Positions 15,680 through 22,968 of a stretch of 37,417 bases of DNA are shown in pieces; within the stretch, counting starts at the first letter, position 1; each line of letters opens with the position of its first letter. The stretch comes from Planctomycetota bacterium (GTDB taxonomy: Bacteria > Planctomycetota > B15-G4), in the NCBI GenBank assembly GCA_029259725.1, contig JAJDER010000023.1, positions 1-37,417 of the forward strand, read 5' to 3'. Below the pieces are notes generated by a model that saw only the letters and a list, made by a program, of their open reading frames with translations, searched no databases and was not told the DNA's origin. Made by a program: the position numbers and the translations under genes.

Positions 15680-17620
15680 TCAGCGGACGTAGCCGAGCGC
15701 ACGCAGGTCGTCGAGGGACTCAGCATCCAGAGTGCTTCCGTCGCCGTTTCCCCAGGAGCGCCGGGCCAGCAGCTGGCGGCCGAGGGCATCGAGGGCCTCG
15801 TCGAGGCGACGTGCCTCGCCGCTCGTGGGGCGTTCGAGCAGGATCAAGGGCTCGGTCTCGCCGGGGTCCCGGCCCAGATCGAGCACGGTCCACTGGACAC
15901 CGAAGCCCGCCTCGAGAGCGCCGTCGAGGCCGGGTTCGAGGACGAAAGCCCCGTCGTCGCGGGTCATCGGGTCGTGCTCGACGTCCACCCCTTCGACGCG
16001 GGTGTCGCCGTCGAGGCCCAGCCGGAGTCCACCGATCTCGATGTGGTTGCTCCCACGCGCGGTCACCGTTCCGGTCAGCTCGTGCTCGGGTTCGGCGTCC
16101 GCCGCGTAGAGCTTGACCTTCGTGGCCACCAGGTGCCCGTCCGCGAAGGTCGCCCGGACCTTGACCAACCGCTCGGCGGCCCAGCTCACGGGACCGCGAT
16201 CGGGCGCGCCGTCGCCGTAGAACTCGGCGCCCTCCAGCACCTCGAGGTCCAGCCCGAGCAGTCGTGGGCCGAGCGCGGTGGGGACGGCCACGCCCTTGAG
16301 TTCCAGCGGGTCGTCGAGATCGTTGTCGTCGGGTCTCAGCCGCGCGATGCGCAGGGCGCCGTCGGGCTCGGCGAGGACGTCGGCCTTCCAGCGGGTGCCG
16401 GGCTGGACGGCGGTGAGGGCCGAGATCTCGCCGAGCGCGCGCGGCGGCGGCTCGAAGCGACGCATCAGCTTGTGCGAGCCGTCGGTCAGGGCCTGGAGAT
16501 AGGAGTCGGGCGCCTTGTGCTCGGAGAAGCGCGGGCGCCGGAGTCCTGGGTGGGCCAGCCGGTCCACTCCGGGGAGCGTTTCGTCCACCGGGAGTCCGGC
16601 GGCCGCGATCAGGCTGGGCACGAGGTCGACCAGCCCCACCGGCGTCTCTTCGCGGGAGGCTGGGCGGCCCGGAACGTGCAGGATCCAGCCGACCTGGACC
16701 AGGTTCTCCCAGAGCCCGTGACCGTGCCCGAGGCGACCGTGCTCGAGGAACTCCTCACCGTGGTCGGCCACCACGCAGACGATCGTGTCCTGCTCCAGCT
16801 CCAGGCGAGCGAGGTGTGCGAGCAGCTGGCCGATCTCCTCGTCCATGAAGCGGATCGAGCCGGCGTAGAGCTCCGCGAGGGTCTCGGCCAGCTCGTCGTC
16901 GAGCGGCCGTTCACCGTCGTTGAGCTGGTCGCGGGTCTGGCGCCAGGCGCTGCCGCGGAAGGGGGTCAGGTCGGCGTCTCCACTGAAGCGCGTGGCGGCA
17001 TCGTCGGGGATGTCGTAGGGCATGTGCGCATCGAGCAGGTGCAGGTAGAGGAACCAGGGGTCCTCGCCGCGATCGAGCAACCAGTCGGTGGCCTGCCAGC
17101 GGATGCGCCGGGCGTCACCGGCTTCGTCCTGATAGAGCGCGAAGCCCTGCTCGAAGCCCTGCCCGGCGCGCAGCTGGGCGTTGCGCACGAAGGCGGCAGT
17201 GTCATAGCCCTCGGCGTGGAAGCGCTCGGCGAGGGTCGTGAGCTCCGACCCGAGCACGTCACTACTCCATGCTCCCGATGCGCGCCGGGCGCTGCCCTCG
17301 TAGACGCCGTGCTGTGCCGGGTAGGTCCCGGTCAGGAAGCTGGGCACCGAGGGTTTGGTCCAGCCGGCCGTCGCGACGGTGTCGAGGAAGACCGTCGAGC
17401 GATCGGCCAGTGCGTCGAGGTGCGGTGTGGTTGGGAACTCGTCGTACCCATAGGTCCCGAGGTGATCGGCGCGCACGGTGTCCAGGCAGATGAGCAGCAC
17501 GTTGGGCCGGGAGCCCGCGCGGACCGGTGCGCTCGAGTCGCACGCCGACAGCAAGAGCGCGAGGCCGAGGGCGAGTCCCGGCCCGAGCAGACGGAGAGCG
17601 CTCGTGGCACGACCACTCAT
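15680..17620 (-). CDS. Sulfatase-fold lipoprotein with inserted tandem DUF5666-like domain
   Basis: 646 residues, lipobox LSAC with lipidated Cys27. The catalytic core (about 39-385) has Asp47 in ICLDTVRAD, Thr88 in the nucleophile segment GWTKPSV, and the VADHGEEF metal pair. Thr replaces the formylglycine Cys/Ser. The C-terminal subdomain is interrupted: between GSHKLMRRF and the closing strand WTVLDLGRDPGE lies an insertion of about 180 residues. Inside it, roughly residues 409-550, are beta-rich units with the DUF5666-like pattern KVRATFADGHLVATKVKL ... LTGTVTA, closely resembling the N-terminal part of the barrel at 29396-31153. The protein ends in the ALGYVR motif. Its ATG overlaps the beta-helix gene's stop as ATGA. 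Third gene of the operon read leftward from the sigma-54 site at 21551. Likely periplasmic-facing and membrane-anchored. Confidence 0.82.
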   Translation of the reverse strand: MSGRATSALRLLGPGLALGLALLLSACDSSAPVRAGSRPNVLLICLDTVRADHLGTYGYDEFPTTPHLDALADRSTVFLDTVATAGWTKPSVPSFLTGTYPAQHGVYEGSARRASGAWSSDVLGSELTTLAERFHAEGYDTAAFVRNAQLRAGQGFEQGFALYQDEAGDARRIRWQATDWLLDRGEDPWFLYLHLLDAHMPYDIPDDAATRFSGDADLTPFRGSAWRQTRDQLNDGERPLDDELAETLAELYAGSIRFMDEEIGQLLAHLARLELEQDTIVCVVADHGEEFLEHGRLGHGHGLWENLVQVGWILHVPGRPASREETPVGLVDLVPSLIAAAGLPVDETLPGVDRLAHPGLRRPRFSEHKAPDSYLQALTDGSHKLMRRFEPPPRALGEISALTAVQPGTRWKADVLAEPDGALRIARLRPDDNDLDDPLELKGVAVPTALGPRLLGLDLEVLEGAEFYGDGAPDRGPVSWAAERLVKVRATFADGHLVATKVKLYAADAEPEHELTGTVTARGSNHIEIGGLRLGLDGDTRVEGVDVEHDPMTRDDGAFVLEPGLDGALEAGFGVQWTVLDLGRDPGETEPLILLERPTSGEARRLDEALDALGRQLLARRSWGNGDGSTLDAESLDDLRALGYVR

Positions 17621-19944
17621 GGCACGACCACGGGGAGGGCGAGCGGAGCGAGAATCGGCTGGCCGTCGAGGGAGCGCAGCCCGACGTGGAGTTCGATCCA
17701 CGACGTGCCGGACGGCCAGCCGACCGGACGGGGATCGATGACCAGCGCCCCGTCCTCGACGAGCGTGACGGCCGACAGCAGCTCCCCAGCTGGCCCGCGC
17801 ACGGTGACGGTCGTCGCATCGACGGTGGTCGGGTCGGGAGCGGCGCCGGAGAAGAGCACCTCGATCGCAGCCTGCGCGGAGGCGCCCGCCACGAGCGGTG
17901 GCTCGATGCTCGTGACGCTCCAGGACGAGGGCTCCGGCCCGTCGCTTCCGCCCGGCGGCCCGCCGAACGGCGCACCGAACGGGCCGGCGTCTCGCGGGGC
18001 CGCCCCCGGCGCCGTGAGCCCGGCGCCGACGGCGGCCGAGAGCGGCGCGGGGGCATAGTCGTCGACCACCTGGATGCCCTGGTACGCGGCGAGCACCGCG
18101 GGCAGGCTGACGTTGGCGGGCGCCGGGTCGAGGGTGAGCGTGTCGGCCACGAGGGCGGCCACGAAGCGCGCCGTCTCCTCACCGCCCAGCGAGACGGGCT
18201 GCCCCGAGACCAGGTCGCCCGGCATCTCGGTCAGCTGCAGGCCCGCCGACGTCTCGGCGATCACGGTTCCGAACAGTCGCGGTTCGTGCCGGAACACGGG
18301 CGGCCAGTCCTGGTCCACCGTCAGGTCAGCGTGGCTCACGGCGCCGATCCACGGCTGGGCCTGGAGCCGAGCCACCGAGGAACTGCTGGCGACGGCACCC
18401 GTGGTGGCGACGAGCCCGCCGCCGAGGTTGCCGGAGATCGCGGCGTGCGACACGAGCACCTGGGCCGCACCCTGATCCACGCGCAGCCCGGCGCCCAGGT
18501 TGGCGCTGCTCGCGGATGCGGAGATCATGGCGAGGGTGGGTGCGGTGTCCGCGGTGACGCGCATGCCGTCGCCGGCGTTCCCCGTGGCGTCGACCCGATG
18601 GACGCGCACTGCGGCCGGCGCATCCAGATCGAGCAACAGGCCCTCCTCGGCGTTCCCCCGCGACACGCTGCCGTGGACGGTCACCGACGCGGTCCAGCCC
18701 GAGCTGCTGTCGTAGTCGATGTCGATGAGCAGGCCCGCCCTGCCGTTGGCCTCGGCCAGCACGTCACGCACGAGCACCTCGAAGTGGCCGGGCGGCGCCG
18801 CGCCGAACGGCGCGGAGAGATCCACGTCCAGTCCCTCGGTGCCATTGCGGGCGAGGACGGCGTGCCGCAACGTGAGCGAGACGGTTTCGCCGGCGGGCGC
18901 GATCAGGTCGTCGAGGTCGATGCCCTCCTGGACGTTGTTCTCGAAGCGGCAGCCCTCGACGTGCAAGGCGAGCGAGCCGGCGGCGGAGAGGCCTTCGCCG
19001 CCGTGTCCGCGCGACGTCGTGCCGAGGACCAGCATGGGCACGGCCGGTCCGGTGCTGCCGGCGCGCAGTCGGATGCCCGCGCCGACGCAGTCGCTGACGT
19101 CGAGGCCGCGCAGTTGCAACGGCCCGTCCTCCGCATCGACGCCGGCGGGAGCCAGGCCGCCGCCGACCAGTTGCACGCCGTCGACGACGACGACCTGGGT
19201 GGGATCGACGGCGGACAGGATCGGCTGGCCGACGCGGCCCAGCAGGCGGGTGGGGTGCAGGGCCGGGTCGCGTGTCTCGAGGGCCATGTCGGGTGCGAAT
19301 CCGCCCGCGAGGTGGACACCCGAGAACAGGGGCAGCGCCGAGTCGGCATAGTCCCCGCCGGCGATCCAGATGTTCGCGCCACCCTGGATGAAGGCCGTGA
19401 TCAGTGCCGTGAGCGGGTCCGGGAACGCCGTCTCGGGCGAGAGGCCGTCAGCACCCTCGAGGGGCGCGTCGAGGCGGACGTACAGGGGCGCGCCGATGCG
19501 GGCCGCGAGGATCGGCCCCTGGGCGACAGGGGCGCCGCCGTTGCCTGCGTCGGGCGCGTCGGGCGCGCCGGCTGCGACGGCTGCAAGGCCCACGAACACG
19601 GCGCCGGGCGTCTGCCCGCCGACGAACGTCGAACCGAGGCCGGCACTCGCGATCGCCTGAACGGGTGGCCCGGCGAAGAGCGTGTCTGCGTCCGGCCCGA
19701 CGAACAGCGCGAGGTCCGTGGCGCTGTCGGCATCCCAGCTCACGAGCAGCCGGTCCGTGTCGCCTACGACGGACGTGAGCCGAGGCCCGCGCAACACGCC
19801 GGCCGCGGCCGAGAGGGGCGGCTCCGGCAACTCGCCCTTGGGCTTGCCTGGAGCGGGGCCGCTGCCCGGCGGCTGGTTGCAGCCGCCGAGCAGCAGGGCG
19901 CCGACCAGGACGCCGAGCACGAGAGCGACGAACCGCTCAGTCAC
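17617..19944 (-). CDS. Right-handed beta-helix lipoprotein with C-terminal Ig-like domain
   Basis: 775 residues. The signal peptide ends in the lipobox LGGC and is followed by a Pro/Gly linker. Residues about 35-110 may be an FN3-like beta domain. From about 165 a DUF1565-like entry (LSPETAFPDPLTAL ... IWIAGGDYADS) leads into repeated short beta coils with the rhythm NGxxGLxxDxxx, typical of pectate-lyase-like right-handed beta-helices, to about residue 530. Residues about 680-775 resemble a Big_5 (SbsA Ig-like) domain. It has no obvious catalytic motif, so glycan binding, adhesion or polysaccharide modification are all possible. The GTG start overlaps the upstream gene by 8 nt and the stop overlaps the sulfatase-fold start, so it is the middle gene of the three-gene operon. 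Confidence 0.72.
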   Translation of the reverse strand: MTERFVALVLGVLVGALLLGGCNQPPGSGPAPGKPKGELPEPPLSAAAGVLRGPRLTSVVGDTDRLLVSWDADSATDLALFVGPDADTLFAGPPVQAIASAGLGSTFVGGQTPGAVFVGLAAVAAGAPDAPDAGNGGAPVAQGPILAARIGAPLYVRLDAPLEGADGLSPETAFPDPLTALITAFIQGGANIWIAGGDYADSALPLFSGVHLAGGFAPDMALETRDPALHPTRLLGRVGQPILSAVDPTQVVVVDGVQLVGGGLAPAGVDAEDGPLQLRGLDVSDCVGAGIRLRAGSTGPAVPMLVLGTTSRGHGGEGLSAAGSLALHVEGCRFENNVQEGIDLDDLIAPAGETVSLTLRHAVLARNGTEGLDVDLSAPFGAAPPGHFEVLVRDVLAEANGRAGLLIDIDYDSSSGWTASVTVHGSVSRGNAEEGLLLDLDAPAAVRVHRVDATGNAGDGMRVTADTAPTLAMISASASSANLGAGLRVDQGAAQVLVSHAAISGNLGGGLVATTGAVASSSSVARLQAQPWIGAVSHADLTVDQDWPPVFRHEPRLFGTVIAETSAGLQLTEMPGDLVSGQPVSLGGEETARFVAALVADTLTLDPAPANVSLPAVLAAYQGIQVVDDYAPAPLSAAVGAGLTAPGAAPRDAGPFGAPFGGPPGGSDGPEPSSWSVTSIEPPLVAGASAQAAIEVLFSGAAPDPTTVDATTVTVRGPAGELLSAVTLVEDGALVIDPRPVGWPSGTSWIELHVGLRSLDGQPILAPLALPVVVP

Positions 19945-21481
19945 AGTAGGTGACCTGCAGGCCCGGGCTCATGGCGAAGCCCTTGGGTCCGGCGGCATCC
20001 ACCACGAGTTGCTGTCCGTACCAGGTGAGTCCGAGGAAGATCGCGTCGTTCGGGACCGGTAGCGGCAGCGAGAACGAGCCCGCGCCCGCGACGCCCGGTG
20101 CGCCACCGAGCGGCACGGTGATCAGCACGTTCAGCAGGCCCGGGTCGACCAGCAGCGTGCCGCCCTTGAACGGGAACGCGGCCTGACCGAGGCCGATGAT
20201 GACCGTGGCCAGGCTTCCGCCCACGCCGTTCTCGAACTCGAGCACCCAGGACTCGTTGCCCAACCTCGGCGCGCCGCCTGAGCTGGACAGTCCCGGGACC
20301 ACTCCGCCGGTGCCGGCCAGGCCGGTGCCGTACTGGGTCGGGAAGGGACAGGGCGGCAGGGCACCACCCAGGTTGGTGGGGCCCGAGACCACCACGGTCT
20401 GCGTGAGCGAAGCGAAGGGGACGGAGAAGGGCGGGTCGAAGCACACGTCCCAGGTGCCCTGGGGCACGACCACCGCGTACAGGCCTGCAGCGTTGGTGTT
20501 GTCGCTGCAGAGCGCCACCGGGGCGCCGGTGATCGGGTCGACGACGTCGACATCCACGCCCGCGATCGGCGCACCACCGGCGGTGATCGTCCCGGCGAGC
20601 GTGACACCCGGGAGCAGCGGGATCTGGCCCAGGTTCACGTCGGCGGCCACCACCAGGTCGAAGATCTCGTGGCCCACGATCAGGGCGCCCGTCGGCGGGC
20701 AGACCTCGAAGTCGTAGGTCCCGGCGGGCACGACGACCGAGACGAGGCCGTTGGCTGCGGTGTTGTCCTTGGGGGTGTAGAGTTCGGTGCCGGTGAGCGT
20801 GTCGATGGTGTCGGTGTCGGCGTTGGCCAGCGGTCCAGCCGGGCCGACCACCTGGGCCGTGATGCGCATCCCGGGCGGCAGGATCACGTCCCCGATGTCC
20901 GTGTCGACCGACAGCGCCAGCTCCAGGGCCTTCGAGGCGAGGGGGGGACCCAGGACGGGTGTCGAGTCGAAGCGCAACTCCACCTGGCCCGTGGGCACGG
21001 CGATGGCAAAGCGCCCGAAGACGTCGGTCTTGTCCGCGATCAGGTCGAGGTTGTCGCCCGAGGCGAGGTCGATGACATCCAGGTTCACATCGGCCACGGG
21101 GATGCCGGTGGCGGTCACGGCGCGACCCTCGAGGGCCACGCCGGCGGGGGCCTCGAGGACACCGAGGTTGGTCGTTCCGACCACGCCGACGTCCTGCAGT
21201 TCGAAGATCAGCGAGGTGCTGGCTGGCGGCGGCGGCGGGATGAAGGTGATGTCGTACAGGCCCGCCGGCAGGGTCGTGTTGAAGAAGCCTCCGGCGTCGG
21301 TGCCGTCGTTGGAGAGGGGCGGATCGCCACCGCCGAGGAGGTTCTTGACGTCGATGTCGACGCCGGCGATGCCGACGCCGTTCTCATCGACGACTCGTCC
21401 GACGATGGTGTCGGCGGCGAGGGGCCCCGCGAGCAGGCCGAGGGCCGCGGCGAGGGCGAGGGGGGAAAGACGGGCAAGCAC
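19937..21481 (-). CDS. Secreted protein with four carboxypeptidase-regulatory-like repeats
   Basis: 514 residues with a signal peptide cleaved near residue 22 (LAADT). Four beta-sandwich repeats of about 90 residues follow (24-113, 114-203, 204-292, 293-374). Each has an opening GRV or GTI strand, G-x-PIAGVDVDV, a Gly-x-F/Y-x-V strand, and VPAGTYD, the pattern of CarboxypepD_reg/Cna-B-like domains. Residues about 378-514 are a separate Gly-rich domain (YGTGLAGTGG, FPFKGGTLLVDP, closing with MSPGLQVTYCD) like one I associate with secreted proteins of high-GC planctomycetes. No enzyme motif is seen; a cell-surface or matrix role is inferred. The GTG at 21481 is fixed by a strong ribosome-binding site. 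It is the first gene of the operon controlled by the sigma-54 site at 21551. Confidence 0.75.
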   Translation of the reverse strand: MLARLSPLALAAALGLLAGPLAADTIVGRVVDENGVGIAGVDIDVKNLLGGGDPPLSNDGTDAGGFFNTTLPAGLYDITFIPPPPPASTSLIFELQDVGVVGTTNLGVLEAPAGVALEGRAVTATGIPVADVNLDVIDLASGDNLDLIADKTDVFGRFAIAVPTGQVELRFDSTPVLGPPLASKALELALSVDTDIGDVILPPGMRITAQVVGPAGPLANADTDTIDTLTGTELYTPKDNTAANGLVSVVVPAGTYDFEVCPPTGALIVGHEIFDLVVAADVNLGQIPLLPGVTLAGTITAGGAPIAGVDVDVVDPITGAPVALCSDNTNAAGLYAVVVPQGTWDVCFDPPFSVPFASLTQTVVVSGPTNLGGALPPCPFPTQYGTGLAGTGGVVPGLSSSGGAPRLGNESWVLEFENGVGGSLATVIIGLGQAAFPFKGGTLLVDPGLLNVLITVPLGGAPGVAGAGSFSLPLPVPNDAIFLGLTWYGQQLVVDAAGPKGFAMSPGLQVTYCD

Positions 21482-21485
21482 GGCA

Positions 21486-21491
21486 ACCTCC
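21486..21491 (-). promoter_or_regulatory. Ribosome-binding site fixing the GTG start at 21481
   Basis: On the minus strand GGAGGT ends 4 nt before the GTG. The frame stays open about 250 nt upstream, through the promoter region, so this site decides the start. Confidence 0.8.
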
Positions 21492-21550
21492 GGGTCGGGG
21501 GGACGGGCCGTGGCGCAGCAGCGCCTGCGGCGGGGTGACCGGAGGGGAAC

Positions 21551-21566
21551 TGCAAAGCGGGGGCCA
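21551..21566 (-). promoter_or_regulatory. Sigma-54 (-24/-12) promoter for the leftward secreted/sulfatase operon
   Basis: The minus strand reads TGGCCCCCGCTTTGCA. Against the RpoN consensus TGGCACG-N4-TTGCA it matches 10 of 12 defined positions, including the invariant GG and GC with the correct spacing. Transcription would start near 21540, giving a leader of about 59 nt that includes the ribosome-binding site at 21486-21491. Sigma-54 promoters need an ATP-driven activator; no such gene is in the window. Confidence 0.65.
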
Positions 21567-21589
21567 ATCGCGAGACGCGCGCCGAGCGG

Positions 21590-21645
21590 GCGGTACGTGT
21601 GACTCGAGAGGGTGTCCTGTCCGGGAGCTGGACGGCGCGTACCGC
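21590..21645. promoter_or_regulatory. Inverted repeat between the two sigma-54 promoters, possible activator region
   Basis: GCGGTACG (21590-21597) is repeated inverted as CGTACCGC (21638-21645), with 40 nt between. A smaller GTCC/GGAC dyad lies inside this interval. The interval is 80-140 nt upstream of the rightward promoter and close behind the leftward one, where an enhancer-binding protein could serve both. The protein and its site are not known from the sequence. Confidence 0.3.
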
Positions 21646-21727
21646 GAGTGACCGGATCGTGGACGCTGCAGTGGCGGATCTGCCGCCGGGAGCCGGCTGG
21701 ACGCGATTCTCGGCCCGTTCGATGCTC

Positions 21728-21743
21728 TGGCACGGCGCTTGCA
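21728..21743 (+). promoter_or_regulatory. Sigma-54 (-24/-12) promoter for the glycan assembly/export operon
   Basis: TGGCACGGCGCTTGCA matches all 12 defined positions of the RpoN consensus TGGCACG-N4-TTGCA. Transcription would begin near 21754, about 24 nt before the ATG at 21778. It therefore also supports that start over an in-frame TTG at 21739, which overlaps the promoter itself. Confidence 0.85.
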
Positions 21744-21777
21744 ACCGGTGTCCGGTGTTCTCGCGGATACCCGACCG

Positions 21778-22968
21778 ATGCCCAACGCTCTCCCCGACTC
21801 CGACCCGCGCATCCTGCTCTACGCCCACGACTCCTTCGGGCTCGGGCACCTGCGCCGGACCCTGACCCTCGCCGCCGCCCTGGCCGAGGCCCTGCCCCGG
21901 GCCTCGCTGCTGATCGCCAGTGGCTCGGCCTGCGCGACGCACTTCGAGCTGCCGCCGCGGACCGACGTGCTCAAGCTCCCCTGCGTGGGCAAGGTCGCTG
22001 GCGCGTACACGCCGAGGTCGCTGCCCGCCAGCCTGGACGCCGTGATCGCCCTGCGCCGGGCGTTGCTCGAGACCGCCGCCGAGTCGTTCGCGCCCGATCT
22101 GATCGTGGTGGATCACCAGGCCATCGGGCTGCGGGGCGAGATGCTCGGCGTGCTCGAGGCGGCCCGGGGCCGCGGGGCGGCCACCATCCTCGGCGTACGG
22201 GACGTGATCGATGCGCCCGAGGTCGTGGCCCGCGAGTGGGGCACACCCGCTGTCCGCCGAGCCCTGACGGAGCTGTACGACCGCGTCTGCGTCTACGGCT
22301 CGCCCGGGGTCTTCGACGCGCGCGCTCGCTATGCCGTGCCGCCGGAGCTGGCGGCGCGCATGGAGTTCACCGGTTACGTGGTGCGCCCACCGTCCCCGGC
22401 GCGAGCCCGCCCGCTGCCCACCGTCCGTCCGCAAGTCGTGGTGACCATGGGCGGTGGCGAGGACGGCGAACAGCGCCTGGACGATTATCTGGCCGCCATC
22501 GGCCCCCGACGCGCGCCCTGGGACACCGTGCTGGTGCTCGGCCCGCTGCTGGATCGTGGAGCAGCACGACGCCTCAAGCAGAAGGGGCGCTCCATCCCCG
22601 GGGTGACGGTGCACACCTTCCACCACGACATGCCCCGGCTGCTCTCCGAGTCGGACGCGGTGGTGGCCATGGCCGGATACAACACGGTTGCCGAGATCCT
22701 GCAGAGTGGCTTGCCGGCCGTGCTGCTCCCACGCACGATGCCTCGCGTCGAGCAGCTCCTCCGCGCCCGCGAGCTGGAGCGCCTGGGCCTGGCCCGCTGC
22801 CTCGTGGATCCCGAGCCGCGTGAGTTGCGCGCGGCCGTGGCGTCGGCCGTGAGCCAGACGCGTTCGCCGCGGATCACGCCGCCGCTGGATGGGGCCACCG
22901 TATTTGCGCAACGGGCAGCGGAACTCCTGGGCGCGGTGCGCCTCGTGGCCGGGCGTGTGTCCGCATGA
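21778..22968 (+). CDS. MurG/GT28-like glycosyltransferase
   Basis: 396 residues, cytoplasmic GT-B enzyme of the COG4671-like group of predicted transferases. The N-terminal domain has YAHDSFGLGHLRRT (about 15-28), the glycine loop with His found in MurG-type acceptor domains; the second domain starts at VVVTMGGGEDGEQ (about 218-230) and has AGYNTVAEIL and the LPRTMPRVEQ segment, matching the UDP-sugar-binding region of GT28. It probably adds one sugar to a lipid or glycan acceptor at the membrane surface. First gene of the seven-gene operon. The ATG at 21778 lies about 24 nt after the predicted sigma-54 start. The stop overlaps the next ATG as ATGA. Confidence 0.82.
   Translation: MPNALPDSDPRILLYAHDSFGLGHLRRTLTLAAALAEALPRASLLIASGSACATHFELPPRTDVLKLPCVGKVAGAYTPRSLPASLDAVIALRRALLETAAESFAPDLIVVDHQAIGLRGEMLGVLEAARGRGAATILGVRDVIDAPEVVAREWGTPAVRRALTELYDRVCVYGSPGVFDARARYAVPPELAARMEFTGYVVRPPSPARARPLPTVRPQVVVTMGGGEDGEQRLDDYLAAIGPRRAPWDTVLVLGPLLDRGAARRLKQKGRSIPGVTVHTFHHDMPRLLSESDAVVAMAGYNTVAEILQSGLPAVLLPRTMPRVEQLLRARELERLGLARCLVDPEPRELRAAVASAVSQTRSPRITPPLDGATVFAQRAAELLGAVRLVAGRVSA

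Noticed and set aside
17527..19953. 808-codon open frame on the plus strand
   Set aside because: It is antisense to the beta-helix lipoprotein, whose lipobox, repeats and 4-8 nt operon overlaps are convincing.
21739..21777. Upstream extension of the GT28-like protein to a TTG at 21739
   Set aside because: It would start inside the perfect sigma-54 promoter and before the predicted transcription start; the ATG at 21778 fits the protein fold.
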